The notes below the pieces were generated by a model. That model was not told the origin of the DNA. It made no database searches and saw nothing but the letters and a program-made list of their open reading frames with translations. The position numbers and the translations under genes were made by a program. This document shows positions 24,774-33,931 of a stretch of 64,000 nucleotides of DNA, piece after piece. Source of the stretch: Gaetbulibacter_B jejuensis (GTDB lineage: Bacteria; Bacteroidota; Bacteroidia; Flavobacteriales; Flavobacteriaceae); contig NZ_BAAAGF010000001.1 in NCBI RefSeq assembly GCF_039524015.1, forward strand, positions 1,116,001 through 1,180,000. Reading direction: 5' to 3'. Within the stretch, counting starts at the first letter, position 1. Each line of letters begins with the position of its first letter.

Positions 24774-25199
24774 ATGATTTTAAAAAAGTACATGTCGTTT
24801 GTTTTTTTACTGTTGCTTTTAGGGTGTAATTCCGATGATGACAATGGTTCAAATAATGAATGTGGAGACCAAATGATTTTTGATGAAGAATTATTTAATC
24901 AAGAGTCGCCATCTAGTTTTTCTATTCAAAATGCCGAAATAGATGGTGATTGTTTGATGGTTACCTTATCAGCTAGTGGATGTAGTGGAACTTCTTGGGA
25001 AGCAAACTTAGTTACTGATGGTTTGGAAACAACATCTGTTCCTCCTAGTAGGTCGATACGTGTTGATTTTACCAATATTGAAGTCTGTACAGCTGTTATC
25101 ACTAGAACATTTCAGTTTTATTTAGGAAGCAACAATAATGAGACTGCAATATATTGGCTTGAAGATTGGGATGGAGGTGCTCTGATTCATAACGAATAG
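24774..25199 (+). CDS. Small secreted lipoprotein
   Basis: A 141-residue lipoprotein (FVFLLLLLGC, lipobox Cys18) with an Asp/Asn-rich linker after the cysteine (NSDDDNGSNN), a common flavobacterial surface-export pattern. Four further cysteines could form two disulfides. It lies directly downstream of the LVIVD lipoprotein and upstream of a terminator. No family recognised. Confidence 0.75.
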   Translation: MILKKYMSFVFLLLLLGCNSDDDNGSNNECGDQMIFDEELFNQESPSSFSIQNAEIDGDCLMVTLSASGCSGTSWEANLVTDGLETTSVPPSRSIRVDFTNIEVCTAVITRTFQFYLGSNNNETAIYWLEDWDGGALIHNE

Positions 25200-25220
25200 C
25201 ATTAAAAAAGATATAATTTA

Positions 25221-25247
25221 AGCCTGAATGTTTTCAGGCTTTTTTTA
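25221..25247 (+). terminator. Terminator after the lipoprotein pair
   Basis: AGCCTGA / TCAGGCT with a 6-nt loop, followed by seven T. Confidence 0.85.
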
Positions 25248-25288
25248 TTGAAAGAATGAAAAATTAGGTGCATAAAATTTTTTTGACA

Positions 25289-25296
25289 TACATTTG
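25289..25296 (+). promoter_or_regulatory. -7 box of the topA promoter
   Basis: TACATTTG fits TAnnTTTG and lies 19 bp upstream of the topA ATG. No clean TTTG box was found at the expected -33 spacing. Confidence 0.45.
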
Positions 25297-25315
25297 TAGC
25301 CTTAAAAAATGATTT

Positions 25316-27805
25316 ATGGCGAAGAATCTAGTAATTGTTGAGTCACCTGCAAAGGCTAAAACTATCGAGAAATTTTTAGGTAAGGATTTTAAAGTTGAAT
25401 CTAGCTTTGGTCACATTGCCGACTTGCCTTCAAAAGAACTTGGAGTAGATGTAGATGGAGATTTTAAGCCTAAATATCAGGTGTCTAGAGATAAAAGAGA
25501 TGTCGTAAAAAAACTAAAGGAGCTAGCAGCAAAAGCCGAAACGGTTTGGTTGGCAAGTGATGAGGATCGCGAAGGAGAAGCTATTGCGTGGCATTTAGCT
25601 GAAACGTTAAAACTAGACAAATCAAAGACCAAACGAATCGTTTTTCATGAAATTACCAAGACAGCAATTCAACGTGCAATAGAAAACCCAAGAGGTATTG
25701 ATTACGATTTGGTTGATGCACAACAAGCACGTCGTGTATTAGATAGAATTGTAGGTTACGAATTATCTCCAGTACTATGGCGAAAAGTTAAAGGTGGTTT
25801 ATCTGCTGGTCGTGTGCAGTCAGTTTCAGTAAGACTTATTGTAGAGCGCGAACGCGAAATTCAAGAGTTTTCACCTGAAGCATCTTATAGAATCGACGCT
25901 GAATTCACTAACGAAGACGGTCAAGCTTTTAAAGCAAAATTACCTAAGAACTTTTCTAGCAAAGAAGAAGCGTATAAGTTTTTAGAGCAGAATATTTCAG
26001 CAGACTTTAAAGTTGCTAACCTCGAAAAAAAGCCTGCTAAAAAATCGCCAGCAGCACCATTTACAACATCAACCTTACAACAAGAAGCTGCTAGAAAATT
26101 AGGGTTTTCAGTAAGTAGAACCATGTCAAATGCACAACGTTTGTATGAAGCTGGATTGATAACCTATATGAGAACTGATAGTGTTAACTTATCAGACGAG
26201 GCGAGAAAAGGTGCCGAGGCCGAAATTAAAAATGCTTATGGCTCTAGCTATAGTAAGCCTAGAAATTATAAAGGTAAAGCTAAAGGAGCTCAAGAAGCGC
26301 ATGAGGCTATTAGACCAACCGATTTTTCTGCACATTCTGTTAATGCGGATAGAGACCAAGCAAGACTATACGATTTAATTTGGAAACGTGCCATTGCTTC
26401 TCAAATGAGTGAAGCACAATTAGAACGTACCAATGTAAAAATAAGTGCTTCAACGCACAACGAAACCTTTACAGCTAATGGAGAGGTAATCACTTTTGAT
26501 GGGTTCTTAAAGGTTTACCTTGAAGGTACTGATGATGAAGATGCAGAGCAAGACGGAATGTTGCCAGCAATGAAAGTAAACGAAACCTTGCTTAATAATT
26601 ACATTACAGCTACTGAACGTTATACAAGACCACCTGCTAGATATACTGAAGCATCTTTGGTAAAGAAATTAGAAGAGTTAGGTATTGGTCGTCCATCTAC
26701 ATATGCACCAACAATTTCAACAATTCAAAACAGAAATTATGTTGAAAAAGGAACTGTGGATGGTGTTGCAAGAGACTATTCTCAATTAACCATGCAACAA
26801 GGTGCAATAAAAGATAAAAAACTTACTGAAAAAGTAGGTTCAGATAAAGGTAAACTAGTGCCTACTGATATAGGAATGATTGTAACGGATTTCTTGGTGA
26901 ATCATTTCGAATATATCTTAGACTATAACTTTACAGCAAAAGTTGAAGAAGATTTTGATGATATTGCTGAGGGTAAAGTAGATTGGTCTAAAATGATGAA
27001 AGACTTTTATAAAGATTTTCATCCGCAAGTTGAGGACGTTCAAGAAAATGCCGATAGAGAATCTGGTGAACGTGTTTTAGGAACCGATCCAAAAACAGGT
27101 AAGCAAGTGAGTGTGCGTTTAGGTAAGTTTGGGCCTATGGTACAAATAGGAACAGTTGATGATGAAGAGAAACCTCAGTTTGCGAGTTTAACACCAGACC
27201 AACAATTAAATACAATAACTTATGAAGAAGCTATGGATTTATTCAAGCTTCCAAAAAGTTTAGGAACTTATGAAGGAGAAGAGGTTGAAGTTAACAACGG
27301 ACGCTTTGGACCTTATGTTAAGTTTGGTAAAAAGTTTGTGTCATTACCTGCAGGTGTTGATCCTCTAAGTGTAGAAATGGATGACGCTATTGTTTTAATA
27401 AAAGAAAAACAAAAAGCCGATGCTCCTATATATATGTATAAGGAGTTGCCAGTTCAAAAAGGTAAAGGACGTTTTGGACCATTTATAAAATGGAACAACA
27501 TGTTTATCAACGTAAACAAGAAGTATGATTGGGATAATCTTTCCGATTCTGATATTATTGAGTTAATAGAGGACAAAATTCAAAAAGAAAAGGATAAATT
27601 AGTGCACTCTTGGGAAAGTGAAGGTATACGAGTTGAAAAAGCACGTTGGGGAAGACACAATGTTATAAAAGGTAAAACTAAAGTTGAGCTTCAAAAAACT
27701 GTTGACGTAACTGATATGACTTTAGAAGAAGCTAAAGAAATTTTAGAAAAAGCTGCTCCTAAGAAAAAAGCAACAAAGAAAAAGACAACCACAAAAAAGA
27801 AATAA
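25316..27805 (+). CDS. topA: DNA topoisomerase I
   Basis: An 829-residue type IA topoisomerase. The Toprim domain opens the protein (LVIVESPAKAKTIEKFLG, with the DEDREGEAIAWHL acidic motif near residue 82). The active-site segment LITYMRTDSVNLS with the catalytic Tyr follows near residue 285, then AHEAIRPT. The C-terminal part carries repeated G-RFGP-V/F-K modules (LGKFGPMVQIG, NGRFGPYVKFG, KGRFGPFIKWN) typical of Bacteroidota TopA in place of classic zinc fingers, and ends in a Lys-rich tail. It relaxes negative supercoils. It is followed after 3 bp by the arginase-fold gene. Confidence 0.98.
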   Translation: MAKNLVIVESPAKAKTIEKFLGKDFKVESSFGHIADLPSKELGVDVDGDFKPKYQVSRDKRDVVKKLKELAAKAETVWLASDEDREGEAIAWHLAETLKLDKSKTKRIVFHEITKTAIQRAIENPRGIDYDLVDAQQARRVLDRIVGYELSPVLWRKVKGGLSAGRVQSVSVRLIVEREREIQEFSPEASYRIDAEFTNEDGQAFKAKLPKNFSSKEEAYKFLEQNISADFKVANLEKKPAKKSPAAPFTTSTLQQEAARKLGFSVSRTMSNAQRLYEAGLITYMRTDSVNLSDEARKGAEAEIKNAYGSSYSKPRNYKGKAKGAQEAHEAIRPTDFSAHSVNADRDQARLYDLIWKRAIASQMSEAQLERTNVKISASTHNETFTANGEVITFDGFLKVYLEGTDDEDAEQDGMLPAMKVNETLLNNYITATERYTRPPARYTEASLVKKLEELGIGRPSTYAPTISTIQNRNYVEKGTVDGVARDYSQLTMQQGAIKDKKLTEKVGSDKGKLVPTDIGMIVTDFLVNHFEYILDYNFTAKVEEDFDDIAEGKVDWSKMMKDFYKDFHPQVEDVQENADRESGERVLGTDPKTGKQVSVRLGKFGPMVQIGTVDDEEKPQFASLTPDQQLNTITYEEAMDLFKLPKSLGTYEGEEVEVNNGRFGPYVKFGKKFVSLPAGVDPLSVEMDDAIVLIKEKQKADAPIYMYKELPVQKGKGRFGPFIKWNNMFINVNKKYDWDNLSDSDIIELIEDKIQKEKDKLVHSWESEGIRVEKARWGRHNVIKGKTKVELQKTVDVTDMTLEEAKEILEKAAPKKKATKKKTTTKKK

Positions 27806-27808
27806 TAC

Positions 27809-28975
27809 ATGAACTTTAATTTTCTTTCTCCTGTTTCCGATACTGTTTTAGCTCATAACGAGTTGCTGTCTCAACAAGCACTAGGAAGAAAAATAAAAGT
27901 TCACTCTGCTCAAAAAGGAATTCCAGATTTAGAGGATGTCAAAATTGCTATCATTGGTGTATTAGAAAATCGTAATGATGTCAATTACATTGGTGACATG
28001 GTTGATTTTACCAATGTAAGAAAAGCACTCTATGCACTTTTCCCAGGAAACTGGAATACCAAACTTGCCGATTTAGGCGATATTCATCAAGGAGATTCAG
28101 TAGAAGATACCTACTTTGCTCTTAAAACAATAATCACTGTTTTACTTGAAAAAAAGATAATACCTGTAATATTAGGAGGAAGTCAAGATTTAACCTATGC
28201 TAATTATCGCGCTTACGATAATGTTATACCAATGGTTAATATTGTAAATGTAGATAGTAATTTTGATTTAGGCGATTCAACACAGCCAATAAAGAATAAT
28301 AGTTATTTAGGTAAGATTATATTAGAGCAACCATTTAACCTCTTTAATTATTCTACAATAGGATATCAAACCTATTTCAATCCGCAAGAAGAAATTGATT
28401 TAATGGATAAGCTTTATTTTGAAGCGTATCGTTTAGGAGAGGTGTCTAATAATATAAGTTTAGTAGAACCAGTAATGAGAGATGCTCATTTAGTAAGCGT
28501 CGATTTAAAATCTGTAAAAGCATCTGAAGTTGGTGAAAAGCAAAAATACTCTCCTAATGGACTTGACGGAAAGGAAGTTTGTGCTATTTCAAGGTATGCT
28601 GGTATAAGTAATAAAGTATCTTCATTTGGGATTTATGAATATAAACTTTCAAGAGAAGATGAAGTCACTGCAATGTTAGTTGCACAAATAATTTGGTATT
28701 TCGTCGAGGGTGTAAATTGTCGAGTAAAAGACGACGATTTTAAAGATGACAATAACTATCAAAAATTCAATGTGTTAGTAGAAGATGAAGATCTTATTTT
28801 TTATAGGAGTATAAAAACTGGACGTTGGTGGATAGAAATACCTTTTTTGCCAAATGTTAATAATAAATTAAAAAAGCATACGTTATTACCATGCACGCAT
28901 GAAGATTATGTAGAGGCAAGCCATGGAAAAATACCTGAAAGATGGTATAAGGCGTATAAAAAGAATAGTTTTTAG
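27809..28975 (+). CDS. Arginase/formimidoylglutamase-fold protein with a degenerate metal site
   Basis: A 388-residue ureohydrolase-fold protein of the kind annotated as formimidoylglutamase and found between topA and gldK in flavobacteria. The family's Mn ligands are largely replaced: GGDH is GGSQD (residues 123-127), DAHxD is DSNFD (149-153) and SxDxDxxDP is SVDLKSVKASE (230-240). It therefore probably lacks hydrolase activity and may be a structural or regulatory pseudoenzyme. No other hut genes are near. Linkage to gldKLMN suggests, without proving, a role in gliding or secretion. Confidence 0.8.
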   Translation: MNFNFLSPVSDTVLAHNELLSQQALGRKIKVHSAQKGIPDLEDVKIAIIGVLENRNDVNYIGDMVDFTNVRKALYALFPGNWNTKLADLGDIHQGDSVEDTYFALKTIITVLLEKKIIPVILGGSQDLTYANYRAYDNVIPMVNIVNVDSNFDLGDSTQPIKNNSYLGKIILEQPFNLFNYSTIGYQTYFNPQEEIDLMDKLYFEAYRLGEVSNNISLVEPVMRDAHLVSVDLKSVKASEVGEKQKYSPNGLDGKEVCAISRYAGISNKVSSFGIYEYKLSREDEVTAMLVAQIIWYFVEGVNCRVKDDDFKDDNNYQKFNVLVEDEDLIFYRSIKTGRWWIEIPFLPNVNNKLKKHTLLPCTHEDYVEASHGKIPERWYKAYKKNSF

Positions 28976-29181
28976 TATATTTACTTTTTTAATCCTAAAA
29001 GCTGATTTCATCGATGAAATGCATGCTTTTTGGGATGAAGTGCAAAAAAAAATAAAAAAAAATTGTTTTTTTGAAAATATATGGATATGTTTACTGCCTC
29101 AAAATTGGGAAAACAAATTTTTTTTAAAAATTTAACATTTAATAACCGAACAATTTTAAACTAATTTAACCTCGAGTTTCT

Positions 29182-30549
29182 ATGAATATGAAGAAGTTTG
29201 CTTTATTAACCGCTGTGTTAGCTCTATTAGTTAGTTGTGGCTCTGGAGACAGAGGAGAACTAGTTGGAGTTAAAGGAAAGAAATGGCATCCTGAAAAGCC
29301 CTATGGAATGACGCTTGTTCCTGGTGGAGCATTTATTATGGGTAAATCAGATGATGACCTAGCTGGTGTACAAGATGCACCAACAAGAACTGCTACAGTT
29401 AGAGCGTTCTACATGGACGAAACTGAAATCACTAATAGTGAGTATCGTCAGTTTGTTAATTGGGTAAGAGACTCAATTATTAGAACTAACCTTGCAATTA
29501 TTGCAGATGATTTTGGATTAACACCTGACGATGGAGGTACTGGCGAATTTGCTTTTAAAGATGCCGATACTACAAACATGAGTGTTTATGAAAAATACAT
29601 GATTGATAATTATAGTGGACTTGGACCAACTGGTTATGAAGGAAGAAAATTAAATCATGATGTTGATTTGATTTTTGATACTTCTGAATATCCAGATGAG
29701 TACTATGCTGAGGTTATGGACACAATGTATTTGCCAATTGAGGAATCTTACAATGGACAACGAACTTGGGATGTGAAAAAATTCAAGTTCCAGTATACTT
29801 ATATGGACATTAAAAAAGCAGCTAAAAATAAAAACCTAAGACGTAAAGATGTATTAATTACTGAAGAGGTTGAGGTGTATCCTGATACTACTGCTTGGAT
29901 TAGAGATTTCGCTTACTCTTATAATGAGCCAATGCATAACGATTATTTTTGGCATGATGCTTATGGAGATTATCCTGTAGTAGGAGTGTCATGGAAACAA
30001 GCAAATGCTTTCTGCCAGTGGAGAACATTAAATAAAAATGGTTACCAAAAGAGTAAAGGTAAAGCTTTTGTAAATTCATTCAGACTACCTTCAGAAGCAG
30101 AATGGGAATATGCTGCAAGAGGTGGATTGCAAGGAGCAACTTTCCCTTGGGGTGGACCATATACTAAAAATGACAGAGGTTGTTTTATGGCAAACTTTAA
30201 GCCTTTAAGAGGAGATTATGCTGCTGACCAAGCTTTATATACTGTAGAAGCTGATGCATATGAGCCAAACGACTACAACTTATACAACATGGCAGGTAAT
30301 GTGTCAGAATGGGTGTACGGTTCTTACGATCCAGGTTCTTATGAATACTCTTCAACAATTAACCCTAATGTAAACGATCCTGATAATGAGCGTAAAGTAG
30401 TACGTGGTGGATCATGGAAAGATGTTGCATATTTCTTACAAGTAAGCTCAAGAGATTATGAATATGCTGATTCTGCAAGAAGTTACATAGGATTTAGAAC
30501 AGTACAAGATTACATGGGTACTGAAGTAACAAACAACGCAAGAAATTAA
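29182..30549 (+). CDS. gldK: Gliding motility / T9SS lipoprotein GldK
   Basis: A 455-residue lipoprotein (lipobox LLVSC, Cys19) with a formylglycine-generating-enzyme/sulfatase-modifying (FGE) fold: MTLVPGGAFIMGKSDDD near residue 48, DETEITNSEYRQFVNW, FRLPSEAEWEYAARGG near 305, NVSEWVYGSYDPG and RKVVRGGSWKD near 415. GldK forms the outer-membrane ring of the type IX secretion system with GldN. It is the first gene of gldKLMN. The 206-bp gap before it is AT-rich and I saw no convincing gene in it. Confidence 0.98.
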   Translation: MNMKKFALLTAVLALLVSCGSGDRGELVGVKGKKWHPEKPYGMTLVPGGAFIMGKSDDDLAGVQDAPTRTATVRAFYMDETEITNSEYRQFVNWVRDSIIRTNLAIIADDFGLTPDDGGTGEFAFKDADTTNMSVYEKYMIDNYSGLGPTGYEGRKLNHDVDLIFDTSEYPDEYYAEVMDTMYLPIEESYNGQRTWDVKKFKFQYTYMDIKKAAKNKNLRRKDVLITEEVEVYPDTTAWIRDFAYSYNEPMHNDYFWHDAYGDYPVVGVSWKQANAFCQWRTLNKNGYQKSKGKAFVNSFRLPSEAEWEYAARGGLQGATFPWGGPYTKNDRGCFMANFKPLRGDYAADQALYTVEADAYEPNDYNLYNMAGNVSEWVYGSYDPGSYEYSSTINPNVNDPDNERKVVRGGSWKDVAYFLQVSSRDYEYADSARSYIGFRTVQDYMGTEVTNNARN

Positions 30550-30627
30550 AAACAACAACAACTTAAATTAACAATTAATACTAACCTACTTAGGTAATAT
30601 TTAACTTAAACTAAAAACACAAAAATT

Positions 30628-31278
30628 ATGGCACAATCAAAAGCAAGTAAGAGGTTCATGAACATGGCTTACGGACTAGGAGCATCAGTAGTAATCATTG
30701 GAGCGCTATTCAAAATTATTCACTTCGAAATTGGATTTTTAACTGGTAACGTAATGTTAGCAATCGGTCTTATTACTGAGGCAATTATATTCGCATTATC
30801 TGCATTCGAACCAGTAGACGATGAATTAGACTGGTCTTTAGTATACCCAGAATTGGCTGGAGGAGCTTCTTCTAACAAAAAGAAAAAAGCTGAAGAGCCA
30901 AAAGACGCTGAAGGTTTATTGTCTAAGAAATTAGATAACTTATTAAAAGAAGCTAAAATTGATGGTGAGCTTATGACTAGCTTAGGTGAAAGCATCAAAA
31001 ACTTCGAAGGTGCTGCTAAAAGCATTAGCCCAACTGTAGATTCAATTGCTGCTACTAAAAAGTATGGAGAAGAATTATCTCTTGCTGCTGCACAAATGGA
31101 ATCATTAAACAGCCTTTATAAAGTACAATTAGAAAGCGTTAACCGTCAAGCTGCTATTAACGAAGAAGCTGTTGAAAACGCAACTAAACTTAAAGAGCAA
31201 ATGCAATCTTTAGCATCTAACCTTTCTTCATTAAATGGAGTATATGGTGGAATGCTATCTGCTATGAACAAAAACTAA
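30628..31278 (+). CDS. gldL: Gliding motility / T9SS inner-membrane motor protein GldL
   Basis: A 216-residue protein with two N-terminal membrane helices (about residues 12-30 and 36-58; the second contains the conserved Glu of LITEAIIFALSAFEP) and a coiled-coil-rich cytoplasmic domain ending in LKEQMQSLASNLSSLNGVYGGMLSAMN. With GldM it forms the proton-driven 5:2 motor that powers type IX secretion and gliding. Confidence 0.98.
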   Translation: MAQSKASKRFMNMAYGLGASVVIIGALFKIIHFEIGFLTGNVMLAIGLITEAIIFALSAFEPVDDELDWSLVYPELAGGASSNKKKKAEEPKDAEGLLSKKLDNLLKEAKIDGELMTSLGESIKNFEGAAKSISPTVDSIAATKKYGEELSLAAAQMESLNSLYKVQLESVNRQAAINEEAVENATKLKEQMQSLASNLSSLNGVYGGMLSAMNKN

Positions 31279-31336
31279 ATTAGTTTTTAATTTCCGCAAT
31301 TAATTAAAACAATTAACAACAAAAAACTAATTTAAA

Positions 31337-32878
31337 ATGGCAGGAGGAAAATTATCTGCAAGGCAGAAAATGATTAACTTGATGTATTTGATCTTCATTG
31401 CGATGCTAGCATTGAATATGTCAAAAGAAGTGCTATCGGCATTTGGATTAATGAACGAAAAGCTAACCGAGTCTAATGAAGCTGCTACTGAACGTAACGC
31501 TGCATTTATGGAAGGTTTAGCTGCTAAAGTAGACGAGCAACCAGCTAAGTATAGACCTTTAAAGGCTGACGCTGATCAAATAGACAAATTAGCGACCGAT
31601 TTTAATAGTTATTTAGATGATTTAAAAGCTCAAATGACTGCTAAGGTTGAAGATCCTAAAGACTACGAAGTAATGGATAAAGGAGATTTCCTAGATAACC
31701 ATTTCTTTAAAGGAGATAAACTAAAGCCTGAAGGAGAAGAATTTTTAAATCAAATAGCTAAGTTTAGAGATGGAGTGTCTGATATTTTAGCAGATAACCC
31801 AGAGTTAGCAAGTATGGCTGATGATGTAAAGAAGAAATTTGCTACAGAGCCTGTGAAAAATAGAGATGGAAACACTATTGATTGGTTAGATTACCACTAT
31901 AAAGGATTTCCTTTAGTTGCTTCTTTAACTAAAATGACTCAATTACAAGCTGATGTTAAAACTACTGAGACAGAAGTATTACAATCAATGCTTGGAGAGC
32001 AATTAAAAATTGAAGCATCTTTAACTAACTTTGATGCAATTGTTGTTCCAGACAAAACAGCTTTCTTCTCAGGAGAAAACTTTACTGGACGTATCATCTT
32101 AGGTAAAAATGACAAAACATTAAGAGCTGATAAAGTAATTATTAATGGACAAGAGCTTTCAGCTGAGTCTATGCAAGCTGGTCAAACTATTTTAGATTTC
32201 CCTGCAGGTGCAGTTGGAGAGCGTGAAATAGAAGGTGAGTTCCAGTTTAAAGAAGGAGATTCTATCATTAGCATTCCTGTAAAGAGTACATACGCTGTAG
32301 TGCCTAAACCAAACTCTGCTACAATATCTGCTGATAAGATGAATGTAGTATATAGAGGTGTTAATAACCCTATGACTATTTCTTTTGCTGGTATTTCAGA
32401 TAACAATGTATCTGCAAGTGCACCAGGTTTATCAAAAGGTTCTGGAGTTGGTAAGTATAACATGAACCCTACAACTGGTAGAGAAGTAACTATCAACGTA
32501 TCTGGTACATTGCCAGATGGAACTAAAGTAAGCGATAAAGCAACCTTTAGAATTAAAGATATCCCTAAGCCTGTAGGTGTTATGGCTGGTCAAGACGGAT
32601 CATTTAGTTTACCAAGAAACAACGTTGAAATAGGTAGAGTTGAAGCTAAATTATTAGACTTTGATTTTGACTTACCACTTAACGTAACAGGATTTAAATT
32701 TAAAGTTCCAGGTCAACCATCAATCACAGTGCAAGGTAATAGATTAAATGGTGCTGCTAAAAACGCATTACGTAAAGCTAAGCGTGGTGACACTGTTCAA
32801 ATTTTTGAGATTAGATCAACAAGTTCTGGTCCTAAAATCAAACCAGCAGCTCCTATAATGATTGAGTTATCTAACTAA
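31337..32878 (+). CDS. gldM: Gliding motility / T9SS motor protein GldM
   Basis: A 513-residue protein with one N-terminal helix (NLMYLIFIAMLALNMSKEVLSAFGLMNE, residues about 13-40), the partner of GldL, and a long periplasmic region of four domains that reaches to the GldKN ring. It begins MAGGKLSARQKMINLMYLIFIAMLALNMSKEVL, highly conserved in the family. Complete length, third gene of gldKLMN. Confidence 0.98.
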   Translation: MAGGKLSARQKMINLMYLIFIAMLALNMSKEVLSAFGLMNEKLTESNEAATERNAAFMEGLAAKVDEQPAKYRPLKADADQIDKLATDFNSYLDDLKAQMTAKVEDPKDYEVMDKGDFLDNHFFKGDKLKPEGEEFLNQIAKFRDGVSDILADNPELASMADDVKKKFATEPVKNRDGNTIDWLDYHYKGFPLVASLTKMTQLQADVKTTETEVLQSMLGEQLKIEASLTNFDAIVVPDKTAFFSGENFTGRIILGKNDKTLRADKVIINGQELSAESMQAGQTILDFPAGAVGEREIEGEFQFKEGDSIISIPVKSTYAVVPKPNSATISADKMNVVYRGVNNPMTISFAGISDNNVSASAPGLSKGSGVGKYNMNPTTGREVTINVSGTLPDGTKVSDKATFRIKDIPKPVGVMAGQDGSFSLPRNNVEIGRVEAKLLDFDFDLPLNVTGFKFKVPGQPSITVQGNRLNGAAKNALRKAKRGDTVQIFEIRSTSSGPKIKPAAPIMIELSN

Positions 32879-32931
32879 TCTGTTGTATACAGACTACTTA
32901 TGTAATAATGGTTAAATTAAAAATAAAAAAA

Positions 32932-33831
32932 ATGAATAATAAATTCTTATTGTCAATTGTACTAATAGTAGGTTTTACTCTTAATACATTTTCTCAGGCA
33001 AACATCTTAAATGCTAAGAAGCCTGAAGAAATTGGAGTGAAGACAGAGGCTCAGTTAGCATTGGATAACGATAAGCCATTGGAATATGGATATGTTGATG
33101 ACAGAGACATACTATTTTCTAAAATGACTTGGGAAAAAATTGTTCTTGATGAAAGAGCTAACTTTCCACTGTACTATCCAGTAGATACTAATAATATTGG
33201 AAGTGAAAGACGTTCTTTATATCATGTGTTAATTAAAGCGGTTAGAGACGGAAAAATCAAGAATATCTATGATGATTCTTATTTCACTGCTAAAAGAACA
33301 CTTAAAGATTTAGCTGATATTACAACAAAAGTAGATACTTTAGGTATTGGATACGACCAATTCAACGCTGAAGGATTCGTGGATCCTGAATATATTACTA
33401 CAACTAGAATTGAAGCTTACGATATTAAAGCGTATTTAATTAAAGGTCTGTGGTATTTTGACAAGAGACAAGGAGAGTTAAAGTACAGATTACTTGGTAT
33501 TGCTCCAGCAGCACCAGACGTAAACTTTATTAACTCAAATGACGAAGCTAATAAAGTGCCTAATGCTTTGTTTTGGGTATTTTATCCTGAAGCAAGAGAG
33601 GTTCTGCATGAAGCAAAATCATTCAATAACAAAAATAGTGCAATGCCAATATCTTTTGACCACTTGTTAAACTCAAGACGTTTTAACGGTTACATGTACA
33701 AAGAGGAAAATGTATATGGAGATAGAGAGGTTAAAGAATATGTTGCAGATAACGCATTAATGCAGTTATTAGAATCTGATCGTATTAAAGAAAAGATTAG
33801 AAACTTTGAACAAGATATGTGGTCTTACTAA
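32932..33831 (+). CDS. gldN: Gliding motility / T9SS periplasmic ring protein GldN
   Basis: A 299-residue protein from the ATG of MNNKFLLSIVLIVGFTLNTFSQA, a normal signal peptide; an in-frame ATG at 32908 would add eight residues (MVKLKIKK) and cannot be excluded. The body has the GldN blocks DDRDILFSKMTWEKIVLDERANFPLYYP and DNALMQLLESDRIKEKIRNFEQDMWSY. GldN complexes with GldK under the outer membrane. A strong terminator follows, so the operon ends here. Confidence 0.97.
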   Translation: MNNKFLLSIVLIVGFTLNTFSQANILNAKKPEEIGVKTEAQLALDNDKPLEYGYVDDRDILFSKMTWEKIVLDERANFPLYYPVDTNNIGSERRSLYHVLIKAVRDGKIKNIYDDSYFTAKRTLKDLADITTKVDTLGIGYDQFNAEGFVDPEYITTTRIEAYDIKAYLIKGLWYFDKRQGELKYRLLGIAPAAPDVNFINSNDEANKVPNALFWVFYPEAREVLHEAKSFNNKNSAMPISFDHLLNSRRFNGYMYKEENVYGDREVKEYVADNALMQLLESDRIKEKIRNFEQDMWSY

Positions 33832-33853
33832 GTATAGACTTCTACATAAAACA

Positions 33854-33886
33854 AAAAGCTCGCTTATTAAGTGAGCTTTTTGTTTT
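33854..33886 (+). terminator. Terminator of the gldKLMN operon
   Basis: AAAAGCTCGCTT / AAGTGAGCTTTT with a 3-nt loop (one G-U pair), followed by a T-run. Confidence 0.88.
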
Positions 33887-33906
33887 TTAATAATTACCCT
33901 TCGCCT

Positions 33907-33914
33907 TACCTTTG
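33907..33914 (+). promoter_or_regulatory. -7 box for the 33932 oxidoreductase gene
   Basis: TACCTTTG fits TAnnTTTG and lies 17 bp before the ATG. Confidence 0.45.
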
Positions 33915-33931
33915 TCACTCTTTAATTGTAC

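Noticed and set aside
28923..29135. A 70-codon + strand frame after the arginase-fold gene
   Set aside because: It overlaps the end of that gene in another frame and then runs through a poly-A-rich gap; composition is not protein-like.
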